Below, piece after piece: positions 26,303 through 34,798 of a stretch of 64,000 nt of DNA. How positions within the stretch are numbered: position 1 is the first letter of the stretch; every line of letters begins with the position of its first letter. The notes below the pieces were generated by a model, which saw only the letters and a program-made list of their open reading frames with translations, had not been told where the DNA came from and searched no databases. The translations under genes were made by a program, and so were the position numbers. This DNA comes from an uncultured Bacillota bacterium (GTDB taxonomy: Bacteria; Bacillota_I; Bacilli_A; RFN20; CAG-631): assembly GCA_902491575.1 (NCBI GenBank), contig CABUID010000005.1, positions 50,262 through 114,261 on the forward strand. The letters run 5' to 3'.

Positions 26303-27459
26303 TGCCTGTTATTGTTCATATTGATATGAATTGCTTTTTTGCAAGTTGTGAGGTTAAACGCAATCCTGCCTTAAAAGGAAAAAAAGTAATTATTGGTGGC
26401 TTATCCAATCGAAGCATTGTATCTGCGGCATCTTATGAAGCCAAAAAAGAAGGGATATATACCACTATGCCCATGTATTTAGCAAAAGAAAAATGCAAAG
26501 ATGGTGTATTTTTACCTGTAGATCATGAATATTATTGCCAGGTTAGTAACGAAATTTTTACTTTTTTAAAAGAAAGATATAAAATTGTGGATGTAGTGAG
26601 TATTGATGAAGCTTATATCGATATGAGTGAAGTTTATATCGATAAACCCAATGAATATTTTATTCATTTGCAAAAAGAGATTTATGAAAAATTACATATT
26701 CCATGTTCTATCGGTGTCTCATTTTGTCGTTTTTTGGCGAAAATGGGCTCAGATTATAAAAAGCCATTAGGGATTACAATTATCAAAAAAAAGGATATTG
26801 AAAAAATAATCTATCCCATTAAAATTGAAAATACATATGGTGTGGGTAAAGCTTCTAGTGCAAAATTAAAAGAAATTGGCATTTTAACGATTCAAGATTT
26901 TGTTCTTTCGGAAGATTATCGTGTAAAGGAAATTTTAGGCAGTTACTATCCAACTTTACTAGCAAGTTGCAAAGGAGAAGTGGCAGAACGAATAATTATT
27001 CATCATGAAGCACCGAAAAGTATAGGGAATTCTCATACTTTAGATTATAATACGGATGATTATCAAATTATTAAAGAAAATTTAAAAATTTTATGTGATG
27101 AAGTATCTAGTCGCTTGAAAGTTGCCAATATGTTAGGTTATACTATCACTCTTACCATTAAAGATAAAAATTTTGTATCCAAGTCCAAATCCAAACAAAT
27201 TATTGAGCCTACCGATGATAATGATAAAATTTTTATTGAAATCTTAAAACTTTTAGATAAATTTGATAATAAAGTCATACGTTTAGTAGGAGTAAGTATT
27301 TCTACATTAATCTATAAAGAACAATACTATAAGCAACTCTCATTATTTTCAAAAGAAGTGATTGCTAAGGATACAACAGATACTTTAATTCGAAAACTCA
27401 ATCATCTTGCAGGAAAAGATGTATTTGTAAAAGCAAAGGACATTCTTAAAAATGACTAA
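26302..27459 (+). CDS. dinB: Y-family DNA polymerase (DinB/Pol IV type)
   Basis: Translesion DNA polymerase. The palm begins with IVHIDMNCFFASCEVKRNP, with the first metal-binding Asp. The second catalytic pair is in VSIDEAYIDMS. The GVSFCRFLAKMGSDYKKP segment and a helix-hairpin-helix-like thumb (TYGVGKASSAKLKEIG) follow, and then a little-finger domain. 385 aa is normal for DinB. The start overlaps the comEB stop by 1 base, and the stop overlaps xerD by 8 bases. The UvrX/YqjW branch is an alternative name. Confidence 0.9.
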   Translation: MPVIVHIDMNCFFASCEVKRNPALKGKKVIIGGLSNRSIVSAASYEAKKEGIYTTMPMYLAKEKCKDGVFLPVDHEYYCQVSNEIFTFLKERYKIVDVVSIDEAYIDMSEVYIDKPNEYFIHLQKEIYEKLHIPCSIGVSFCRFLAKMGSDYKKPLGITIIKKKDIEKIIYPIKIENTYGVGKASSAKLKEIGILTIQDFVLSEDYRVKEILGSYYPTLLASCKGEVAERIIIHHEAPKSIGNSHTLDYNTDDYQIIKENLKILCDEVSSRLKVANMLGYTITLTIKDKNFVSKSKSKQIIEPTDDNDKIFIEILKLLDKFDNKVIRLVGVSISTLIYKEQYYKQLSLFSKEVIAKDTTDTLIRKLNHLAGKDVFVKAKDILKND

Positions 27460-28351
27460 AGAACTTCAATATTTTCAAAGTTATTTATCAATGAACAAAA
27501 ATTTATCCAATAAAACAATTGAATCTTATACAACCGATTTATTGCAACTTGAAAAATTTTTAAAAGATAGAAAAAAAAGTTTTATTCATGCTAATGATAT
27601 GGATTTACAAAATTACTTTGCTTCTTTGAATTTAAAAGAAACAACCTATAATCGAAAAGTAACTTCAATCAGTGAATTTTATCGATATTTATATTATGAA
27701 AAGTATCCAATAAAAATTCATACTGAGAAACTTCTTCATATTAAAAAAGAAAAAATATATCCTAAAATAATTAAATTAAAAGATATATCTAACATGATTC
27801 ATGTTCAAGAAAACAATTTAAAAGGAGAAAGAAATAAAGTTATTATTTTATTTCTTTACATTACCGGTTTGAGAGTAAGTGAATTATGTAATTTGACTTA
27901 TAATGATATTAATTTTAAGGAAGGTTATTTGAGAGTTATCGGAAAAGGGAATAAAGAAAGAATTATCATCATCGGAGATTTATTAAATGTTTCATTATCA
28001 AATTACTCGAACAATATCCGTCCTTTATTATTACATGGTATGGAATGTAAATACATTTTTGTAAATGAAGAAGGTGAACCTTTAACAAGACAAACAATTT
28101 ATAATATTGTCCATTTTTCAGCCAAAAATGCTGGAATTAAACTGAATGTAACTCCTCATACTTTAAGACATTGTTTTGCAACTCATATGTTAGAAAATGG
28201 TGCCGATTTTCGAAGTATACAAGAGTTATTAGGTCATAAAGATATTTCGACTACTCAGATTTATCTAAATGTGGCCAATCCCGTTATTAAAGAAAACTAT
28301 TTTAATAAATTTAAAGATCCACTAAAGGAGGAAGATAAAAATGAAATTTAA
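27452..28351 (+). CDS. xerD: Tyrosine recombinase XerD
   Basis: Site-specific recombinase for chromosome dimer resolution at dif. An N-terminal SAM-like core-binding domain (about residues 1-90) precedes the catalytic domain. Catalytic residues are the Arg of GLRVSEL, the Lys of GKGNKER, HTLRH, the His of LLGHKD and the Tyr of TTQIY. 299 aa is typical. It is followed by deoB as in B. subtilis (xerD/ripX-drm), which favours XerD over an integrase; no att sites or phage genes are near. Confidence 0.9.
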   Translation: MTKELQYFQSYLSMNKNLSNKTIESYTTDLLQLEKFLKDRKKSFIHANDMDLQNYFASLNLKETTYNRKVTSISEFYRYLYYEKYPIKIHTEKLLHIKKEKIYPKIIKLKDISNMIHVQENNLKGERNKVIILFLYITGLRVSELCNLTYNDINFKEGYLRVIGKGNKERIIIIGDLLNVSLSNYSNNIRPLLLHGMECKYIFVNEEGEPLTRQTIYNIVHFSAKNAGIKLNVTPHTLRHCFATHMLENGADFRSIQELLGHKDISTTQIYLNVANPVIKENYFNKFKDPLKEEDKNEI

Positions 28352-29516
28352 AAGAGTATTTGTAATTGTCTGTGATTCCATGGGAATAGGGAATGGTATG
28401 GATGCCGATAAATATCAAGATAAAGGATCAAATACATTTAAACATATTGATGATGTCATGCATTTACATGTGCCTGGATTAAGAAGTCTTGGAATTGATA
28501 GAATTTGTGAGATTCAAAAAGAAACATCATTTATGGATCATAGTTATGCTTTAGCTATGAATGAAGCTTCTTTAGGTAAAGATACCCTTACAGGACATTA
28601 TGAATTAATGGGTTTAAAAGTAGAGGTTCCATTTAAAACCTTTACAGAAACCGGATTTCCTCAAGCTCTTATTGATGAATTAGAAAAAAGATGGAATCGA
28701 AAAATTATTGGAAATAAATCCGCTTCTGGTACCGAGATTATAAAAGAACTTGGGGAACAACATATGAAAACAGGAGCAGTGATTGTTTATACTTCTAGCG
28801 ATAGCGTTTTACAAATTGCTGCTCATGAAGAAATTGTACCTATTGATGAACTTTATAAAATGTGTGAAATCGCTAGAGAAATAACGAAAGATAGTCAATA
28901 TAAATTAGGTCGAATTATTGCTAGACCTTTTATAGGGAGCAATGCAAGTGATTTTAAACGTACACCAAGAAGACATGATTATGCTTTAAAACCTTTTTCA
29001 AAAACTTTGTTAGATTATTTAAAAGAAAGTGGCTACGATGTCATTTCAATTGGAAAAATTGTCGATATTTTTGCTAATCAAGGAATTACCGATTATACAA
29101 AAATAATCTCTAATGATGATGGATGTCAAAAAATAATGGAGAGAATGAAACAAAATTTTACAGGACTTTGTTTTGCCAATTTAGTTGATTTTGATATGGA
29201 ATATGGACATCGTAGAGACGTGATTGGTTATGGAAAAGCAATCGAAGCATTTGATCAATACATTCAACAATTTAAAGATTTGCTTTCTAATGAAGATCTG
29301 ATGATCATCACTGCAGATCATGGAAATGATCCAACTTGGCCTGGTAGTGACCATACACGAGAAAAGGTACCTTTATTAATTTATTCAAAATCCTTTAAGG
29401 AAACTGGCGTATTAAAAGATACAAATACCTTTGCAGCATTAGCGGCAACACTGGCAGATAATTTTAATGTAAAAAATCCAGGATTAGGTGAATCATTATT
29501 AAAATGGCTAAATTAG
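28341..29516 (+). CDS. deoB: Phosphopentomutase
   Basis: Interconverts (deoxy)ribose 1- and 5-phosphates in nucleoside salvage. It belongs to the alkaline-phosphatase superfamily: N-terminal metal-binding CDSMGIGN, the phosphorylated Thr in GKDTLTGHYE, and C-terminal ADHGNDPTWPGSDHTRE with metal ligands. 391 aa, full length. An AAGGAGG Shine-Dalgarno lies inside the end of xerD, which it overlaps by 11 bases. With dCMP deaminase in the same operon it points to deoxynucleoside recycling. Confidence 0.96.
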   Translation: MKFKRVFVIVCDSMGIGNGMDADKYQDKGSNTFKHIDDVMHLHVPGLRSLGIDRICEIQKETSFMDHSYALAMNEASLGKDTLTGHYELMGLKVEVPFKTFTETGFPQALIDELEKRWNRKIIGNKSASGTEIIKELGEQHMKTGAVIVYTSSDSVLQIAAHEEIVPIDELYKMCEIAREITKDSQYKLGRIIARPFIGSNASDFKRTPRRHDYALKPFSKTLLDYLKESGYDVISIGKIVDIFANQGITDYTKIISNDDGCQKIMERMKQNFTGLCFANLVDFDMEYGHRRDVIGYGKAIEAFDQYIQQFKDLLSNEDLMIITADHGNDPTWPGSDHTREKVPLLIYSKSFKETGVLKDTNTFAALAATLADNFNVKNPGLGESLLKWLN

Positions 29517-29542
29517 CAAGCCTTTAAATCGCTTTTAAGCGC

Positions 29543-30121
29543 TTATTTTACAAGAACTATACATTTTCCTTTCATAGTGATTAAATTCTTCTCACAGAGG
29601 CTTTTTAAAGTCCTAGATAAGGATTCACGGGAAACTGCAAGTTCTTTAGCTAAATCTGTAATGGATTTATAGACGATTTTATGCTGCAAATGAAGCCAAT
29701 AAAGTAAACGATCTTGAACATTATGAAAAGATAAAATACGTTGTTTTTCTTTTGTTAAAAGTATTTCCTCACTGAGCATATTTAAATAGATTTTAAGTAA
29801 AGATGGATTGCTCAATAATTGTAGCACTGCATCTTTTTTGATATAAGCAATTTCACTATCATTTATACTTGTTATGGTTCCTTTATAATAAGGATAAGAC
29901 GAAAATAATAAAGATTCACCAAAGCAATCATTAGCAGTTAAATTTTTAAAAACCATTTCATTTCCATTAAACGTATAAGAGGTTATGCGAATATTTCCTC
30001 TTTTTATTATTGCTAAATAATTGCATAAATCATTTTCATTAAATAGAATTTCATTTTTATGATATTTTCGAATTTCATAAGCATTTTCGATACATGTTTT
30101 TACAAATAAATTTTTATACAT
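29543..30121 (-). CDS. Crp/Fnr-family transcriptional regulator
   Basis: DNA-binding regulator of 192 aa. The N-terminal cyclic-nucleotide-binding-like beta barrel (about residues 15-115) includes the FGESLLFSS turn. A long dimer helix and a winged helix follow, with recognition helix AVSRESLSRTLKSL. No FNR-type N-terminal Cys cluster is present, and the effector is unknown. ATG 30121 is chosen because GGAGG lies 7 bases upstream; a Met nine codons earlier overlaps it. It is divergent from the solute-binding protein gene at 30259, with a palindromic site between, suggesting it controls that transporter. It converges on deoB. Confidence 0.9.
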   Translation of the reverse strand: MYKNLFVKTCIENAYEIRKYHKNEILFNENDLCNYLAIIKRGNIRITSYTFNGNEMVFKNLTANDCFGESLLFSSYPYYKGTITSINDSEIAYIKKDAVLQLLSNPSLLKIYLNMLSEEILLTKEKQRILSFHNVQDRLLYWLHLQHKIVYKSITDLAKELAVSRESLSRTLKSLCEKNLITMKGKCIVLVK

Positions 30122-30191
30122 CGTCGTCCTCCACAATATTGATAACATAATTATAACTTATTTAAAAAAAATGATAAATATAAATTAAATA

Positions 30192-30205
30192 GTGATTATA
30201 ATCAC
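30192..30205. promoter_or_regulatory. Palindromic Crp/Fnr-type operator
   Basis: GTGATTATAATCAC is a perfect 14-bp palindrome; with flanks, AGTGA-N6-TCACA differs from the CRP consensus TGTGA-N6-TCACA at only one position. It lies between the Crp/Fnr-family gene and the divergent transporter. Its centre (30198.5) is about 41.5 bp before the start predicted from the TATAAT at 30228-30233. Confidence 0.7.
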
Positions 30206-30227
30206 ATAATAAATTCAAAATAAATTA

Positions 30228-30233
30228 TATAAT
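30228..30233 (+). promoter_or_regulatory. -10 element of the SBP/permease promoter
   Basis: TATAAT with no recognisable -35 in the usual place (CATAAT region), as expected of an activator-dependent promoter. It lies in an 18-bp AT-only palindrome at 30220-30237. Confidence 0.5.
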
Positions 30234-30258
30234 TTATGAGTAAAAAAGGAGTACAACT

Positions 30259-31179
30259 ATGAAAAAAATAATTATCAATACTTTATTTACACTATTACTT
30301 ATTACTTCATGCAGTGTAAAAACTTCAACGGATGATTTGACTATTTTATGTCCAACAGGTGCACCAGCTATTGCATTTTATCAACATTCCTCAAATCGTC
30401 ATTTCACAACGAATTCCTCTCCAGCAACTATTGTTTCATCAATGACCAAAAATGGATCAGATATTATTATCATTGATACTATAAAGGGAATCGATGCCAT
30501 TAAAAATGGTGCTCCTTATCAATTAGCAGCTAATATAACATTTGGAAATTTTTATATTGCTTCTACTGGAAATGATGATAATGGTATTATGGATAAGGAT
30601 GATGTGATTGTCAATTTCGGATATGGACAAACACCACAAAAAGTATTTGAATTGTTGTATGGAGAAGATTATACTGAACTGTTATATGTTGATAATGTTT
30701 CGATGGCAGCTAAATGTTTACAAACAAAAAAAACATTAGATAATTCTAAAAATGTCGATTATGTATTTATAGCAGAACCAGCATTAACACAATCCTTAAC
30801 TATGAATCAAGAAGCAAGTATTTATGCGAATATCCAAGAAGTCTATCAACAAACGGTCAATTTGGAGTTAATTCAAGCAGGTGTTTTTGTCAAACAAACA
30901 ACCAATAAAAAGGCCATAGAAGAATTTTTGAAGAATCTATCTTATGATATTACTACTTTAATAGATAATCCTTTTATCTTGGATTCGACGATAACGAATT
31001 TGACCAATGAAGAGTTTACAACCAAATATGGAATAGGGTTACCTGCTGTTAAAAATTGTCTTGTAAATCAAAACAGCATAGGACTTGGTTTTAAAATGGC
31101 GAAAGATAATTTACAGTCTATTGAAGAATTTTGTAAGTTATTTCATCTAAATGTAGAGCAAAATGAAATTTATCAATAA
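30259..31179 (+). CDS. ABC transporter solute-binding lipoprotein (SsuA/ThiY-like)
   Basis: Lipoprotein of 306 aa: signal peptide with lipobox ITSC, lipidated at the Cys near residue 19. The mature part begins LTILCPTGAPAIAFY, similar to the periplasmic-binding fold of NMT1/SsuA-type proteins for taurine, sulfonates, nitrate or pyrimidine precursors. The ligand cannot be told. GGAG lies just before ATG 30259. The permease gene overlaps its end by 17 bases. No ATPase gene is adjacent. Confidence 0.75.
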   Translation: MKKIIINTLFTLLLITSCSVKTSTDDLTILCPTGAPAIAFYQHSSNRHFTTNSSPATIVSSMTKNGSDIIIIDTIKGIDAIKNGAPYQLAANITFGNFYIASTGNDDNGIMDKDDVIVNFGYGQTPQKVFELLYGEDYTELLYVDNVSMAAKCLQTKKTLDNSKNVDYVFIAEPALTQSLTMNQEASIYANIQEVYQQTVNLELIQAGVFVKQTTNKKAIEEFLKNLSYDITTLIDNPFILDSTITNLTNEEFTTKYGIGLPAVKNCLVNQNSIGLGFKMAKDNLQSIEEFCKLFHLNVEQNEIYQ

Positions 31180-31927
31180 AAAATCTTTTTATACAATTCT
31201 AGGAATTTTTCTTATTTTTGTATTGTGGTACGTTGTTTCTGAAATTGTAGGTGAAAAAAAGTTAATCTTTCCAGGTCCTTTAGAAACTTTTAAATATTTA
31301 TTGGATTTACTTCAATTAAAAAGTACTTATTTATCCATTTTAAATAGTTTTTATAAAATGCTATTGGGATATATGATGTCCATTGTTTTAGCACTTGTTT
31401 TTGGAATTATTTCTGGAATATCTGAAAAAGTAGAAAATTTATTATTACCATTAATGAGTTGTTTAAAAGCCATTCCTACAGCAAGTGTATTGTTTTTATT
31501 TATTGTATTGTCAGGTTTTGATTATGCACCGATTTATGTGGTTTTTCTCATTTCTTTTCCTATACTTTATGAATCTTTTGTCGGGGGAATTAAAAATATT
31601 CCTACGAACATACAGGATTCTTTAAAATTAGATGGAGGGAATTCATTAAAATGTGTGTTTGAAGGGAAATTACCTTTGGCAATGAATTATATTTTAGTTG
31701 GAATTGCTTCAAGTTTTGCCTTAGCATTTAAAATCGAAATTATGTCAGAAGTTTTAAGTGGTTCTACCCATTATGGAATAGGGAATTCAATTAAAACACT
31801 TCAGGCAACGCAAACAGACATGACTGGAATTTTTGCATGGTCGTTGATTGCTATTATTTTCGTTTTATTAATAACATTCATTACAAAATCTATTAAAAAG
31901 TTTTTAACAAAACATTTGAATGGATAA
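31163..31927 (+). CDS. ABC transporter permease (SsuC/ThiX type)
   Basis: Inner-membrane permease of the binding-protein-dependent type, 254 aa with about six transmembrane segments. The N-terminal WYVVSEIVG and FPGPLETFKYL segments are typical of SsuC/TauC-like proteins. The cytoplasmic EAA-like loop is around DSLKLDGGNSLKCVFEGKLPLA, where the ATPase docks. It overlaps the SBP gene by 17 bases. The next gene is on the opposite strand, so the cognate ATPase must be elsewhere or shared. Confidence 0.85.
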   Translation: MKFINKKSFYTILGIFLIFVLWYVVSEIVGEKKLIFPGPLETFKYLLDLLQLKSTYLSILNSFYKMLLGYMMSIVLALVFGIISGISEKVENLLLPLMSCLKAIPTASVLFLFIVLSGFDYAPIYVVFLISFPILYESFVGGIKNIPTNIQDSLKLDGGNSLKCVFEGKLPLAMNYILVGIASSFALAFKIEIMSEVLSGSTHYGIGNSIKTLQATQTDMTGIFAWSLIAIIFVLLITFITKSIKKFLTKHLNG

Positions 31928-31941
31928 TCTATATCAGTTGG

Positions 31942-31968
31942 TTTAAATATGATTGTTCATATTTTAAA
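31942..31968. terminator. Hairpin between convergent genes
   Basis: TTTAAATATGA pairs with TCATATTTTAAA (one bulge) around a TTGT loop. AT-rich on both sides, it could terminate both the permease and the opposite DMT-permease gene. Moderate support. Confidence 0.5.
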
Positions 31969-31972
31969 ATCA

Positions 31973-32839
31973 TCAAATAAATAGGGTCATAGTAAGTATA
32001 CCAACAACCATAAAGATCAATCCGATAAATGATTTTTTGGTAAGTTTTTCTTTGAATACGATAGAGGAAAAAGCCACAGTGATAACAACACTTAGTTTAT
32101 CAATTGGCACGACTACACTGATAATCCCATTTTGAATAGCATAATAATAACAAAGCCATGACGCGCCTGTAGCAATACCAGAAAAACAGATAAAGAAAAA
32201 CTCTTTTTTATCTATTTTTTTGAGTTGATTTTGTTTTCTTTTTGCAAAAACAATCACCCAAGCCACGATTAATACTATACAAGTTCGAATGGTTGTAGCC
32301 AGGTTCGAGTCAACATTTTCGATTCCAATTTTAGCTAAAATAGATGTTAATGCAGCAAATACTGCAGACAATATAGCATAAAGTATCCATTGTTTATTCT
32401 CTTTGATTGTTGTCGATTTTTTCTTTTCAACCATGAGGAATATACCAATTGATAATAATATAATCCCTATAAGTTTCATAAAAAGATGATTTGTTTCATT
32501 AAATAATAGCATAGCTAATAAAATCGATAAAATAGTACTTGATTTATCAATAGGTGCTACTTTATTTACATCGCCCATTGAAAGAGCTTTAAAATAAAAA
32601 ATCCAAGAAGCACCTGTAGCCATTCCGGATAGAACAAGAAATATAATAGATTTTCTACTGATTAAATTGAATTCTTTAAAAGAATCTGTAATAAAGCACA
32701 TTAAAACAGAAAAAACTAAAACAACAATTGTTCGAATAGCAGTTGCAATATCTGAATCCGTTTTCTTTATTCCACATTTTGCAAGTATTGCAGTTATTCC
32801 TGCAAATACTGATGATAAAACAGCCATCAATAGCCACAT
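31973..32839 (-). CDS. EamA/DMT-superfamily transporter
   Basis: Membrane permease of 288 aa with ten predicted transmembrane segments made of two homologous EamA halves. Each half has the same pattern: an AVLSSVFAGITAILAKCGI or AILSAVFAALTSILAKIGI segment, then ATxIRT, then FSGIATGASW or LSGMATGASW, then a P-IDK motif. Substrate unknown; the family includes exporters of amino acids and metabolites. ATG 32839 is chosen because GGAGAT lies just upstream; the ATG at 32860 lacks a ribosome-binding site. Confidence 0.88.
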   Translation of the reverse strand: MWLLMAVLSSVFAGITAILAKCGIKKTDSDIATAIRTIVVLVFSVLMCFITDSFKEFNLISRKSIIFLVLSGMATGASWIFYFKALSMGDVNKVAPIDKSSTILSILLAMLLFNETNHLFMKLIGIILLSIGIFLMVEKKKSTTIKENKQWILYAILSAVFAALTSILAKIGIENVDSNLATTIRTCIVLIVAWVIVFAKRKQNQLKKIDKKEFFFICFSGIATGASWLCYYYAIQNGIISVVVPIDKLSVVITVAFSSIVFKEKLTKKSFIGLIFMVVGILTMTLFI

Positions 32840-33231
32840 AAAATCATCTCCATAATGCAATTATTTTAACATAGTAATACTTCCGTATCAATAGTTCAAT
32901 ATAACTCCATAAAAGGATTAGACGTTTTATATCGAATAAATTTTTTTCAATATAAAAATTTATGTTTATACAAAAATAGGGAAGAGAAAATGTTGAAAAT
33001 TTATATTATAAAAATAAGATAAATTGATTTATTTCATTTAAATGTTGTTTTCAACATTTTTAAGATTGAATATCGTGTTTAATATTTAAATATAAATGCA
33101 AATATGCTAAAATAACTTTGTAAGAAATAAAAAAATGACAAAAATACAATTTGTATATAATATGTTTAATTACTATATTATACGTAATGACTATTATGTA
33201 CATAATGTATCAAATTGAGAGGTAGAAAAAA
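32840..33231. other. 392-bp gene-free spacer with inverted repeats
   Basis: No credible coding frame is seen. It holds a 13-bp perfect inverted repeat, AAAATGTTGAAAA (32987-32999) and TTTTCAACATTTT (33048-33060). The right arm also forms its own hairpin AAATGTTG-TTTT-CAACATTT (33040-33059). Further on are a TATAAT at 33156-33161, with ATGACA 15 bp upstream, and a 14-bp palindrome ATTATGTACATAAT (33193-33206) just before the rsmF ribosome-binding site. See findings. Confidence 0.6.
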
Positions 33232-34560
33232 ATGGATTTTTTTGAACATTTAACAACATTTATGGATGATAAAGAAGCAAAAAATTTATATAATTCTTTA
33301 AATAGCCAAGAAACGCACGCATTTCGTTTAAATACTTTAAAAGTGGATCATATCGAAAGCATTTTTGAAGAGGGTAGGGGACTTGCAAAACTCTCACACC
33401 TTTTTAATGCATATCGTTATGATAAAGAACTTTATGATTTAGGTAAAAATATTTTATTTTACGCCGGGGCATATTATATACAAGAACCAGCCGCAATGAT
33501 GGCTGAATCACTTTTAAATATCAAAGAAAACGATATTGTGCTAGATATGTGCGCAGCTCCTGGTGGAAAAAGTTTTAATGCTTTAGTCGATATGAAGGAT
33601 AAAGGATTACTTATTTGCAACGATATTAACGAAAGCAGAAGTAAAATACTATCTTCCAATATTGAAAAATATGGTTTTCAAAATTGTATCGTTTTAAATG
33701 ATGATTCGAAGCATTATAAATCCCAATTTATTCATTTTTTTAACAAAATTATTTTAGACGCACCTTGTTCTGGTTCAGCAATGTTTCGCAAAAATGAGGA
33801 TGCTAGAAAATTATGGTCAATGGATAAAGTATACCAATGTCAAAAAATCCAAAAAAGTTTAATTGAAGATGCTTATGAAATGCTTCAAGAAGGAGGCTAT
33901 TTATTATATTCAACATGTTCTTTTTCACCACAAGAAAACGAATATGTCATCATTGATTTTTTAAAGCAGCATCAAGATATGGAAATCATTCCTATAAGTT
34001 TAAATAAACTATATAATGATACCATTCAAATTTCTGGTGGACTGAGATTATATCCACATAAATTTAACGGGGAAGGGCAAGTAATGTTTTTACTTAAAAA
34101 GAAAGATATTACAGAAGCCATTATAAATAGATCAAGCAAAAAGGAATTTGCTTCCTGTAGAACGCCAAGGGAATTAAATGATTTTTTAAACGATCTTCAA
34201 TTAGAATATTCTAAAAACAATATTGTATTTTTTAAAAATCATTTTTGGTTAGTAAATTTTGAAAAAATAAATATTGAAAAATTAAAAGTTAATCGTTATG
34301 GATTAGATTTAGGAGAAGTTCAAAAGGGAAGATTTATACCTTCTCATTCATTAGCTATGTATCATGGATTATCAAAAAAGAATTTTATTGAATTATCTTA
34401 TGAAAATGCCATTCAATATTTAAGAGGGTTAACCATTCCTATGCCTGGAAATAGTGGATTTAAAATTGTTTCATACAAAGGACTTGCTTTAGGGTGGGTA
34501 AAACATGCTAATAATACACTTAAAAATCATTATCCAAAGGGATTAAGAATTAAATTTTAA
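33232..34560 (+). CDS. rsmF: 16S rRNA m5C methyltransferase (RsmF/YebU-like, NOL1/NOP2/Sun family)
   Basis: SAM-dependent RNA cytosine-C5 methyltransferase of 442 aa. The SAM-binding motif I is LDMCAAPGGKS. The catalytic cysteines lie in DAPCSGSAMFR (motif IV) and YSTCSFSPQENE (motif VI). The C-terminal third (after about residue 300) resembles the PUA-like RNA-binding extension of the RsmF branch, including a GLDLGEVQKGRFIPSHSLA segment. GAGAGG is 10 bases before the ATG. rRNA target is inferred from the family. Confidence 0.9.
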   Translation: MDFFEHLTTFMDDKEAKNLYNSLNSQETHAFRLNTLKVDHIESIFEEGRGLAKLSHLFNAYRYDKELYDLGKNILFYAGAYYIQEPAAMMAESLLNIKENDIVLDMCAAPGGKSFNALVDMKDKGLLICNDINESRSKILSSNIEKYGFQNCIVLNDDSKHYKSQFIHFFNKIILDAPCSGSAMFRKNEDARKLWSMDKVYQCQKIQKSLIEDAYEMLQEGGYLLYSTCSFSPQENEYVIIDFLKQHQDMEIIPISLNKLYNDTIQISGGLRLYPHKFNGEGQVMFLLKKKDITEAIINRSSKKEFASCRTPRELNDFLNDLQLEYSKNNIVFFKNHFWLVNFEKINIEKLKVNRYGLDLGEVQKGRFIPSHSLAMYHGLSKKNFIELSYENAIQYLRGLTIPMPGNSGFKIVSYKGLALGWVKHANNTLKNHYPKGLRIKF

Positions 34561-34677
34561 TTCTACAAAACACTTCGCATAATGTTGATTATGTCAAATG
34601 AATTAAAAATATTAAAAAGATTAGTATTTAATCTATAAATATTTAAGGAAAAATAAAAATATATAGTATAAAATACA

Positions 34678-34711
34678 AAAAAGTTTAGAGATTGATTTTC
34701 TAAACTTTTTT
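34678..34711 (+). terminator. Intrinsic terminator after rsmF
   Basis: Twelve-base stem AAAAAGTTTAGA / TCTAAACTTTTT with a 9-nt loop. The rest of 34561-34798 has no gene; near 34738-34800 the motif TACATT recurs five times before the end of tex. Confidence 0.8.
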
Positions 34712-34798
34712 ATTGTTTTTATGCAAATTACGAAATTATACATTTTGTATCATAAATACATTATATATATTTAATACATTATGTACATATTTTACATT

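Noticed and set aside
27452..28351. XerD-type recombinase as an integrase marking a mobile element
   Set aside because: Sits in a housekeeping operon with deoB as in Bacillus; no att repeats, tRNA target or phage genes.
30220..30237. 18-bp palindrome ATAAATTATATAATTTAT
   Set aside because: Composed only of A and T and containing the -10 element; such palindromes are expected by chance in this AT-rich DNA.
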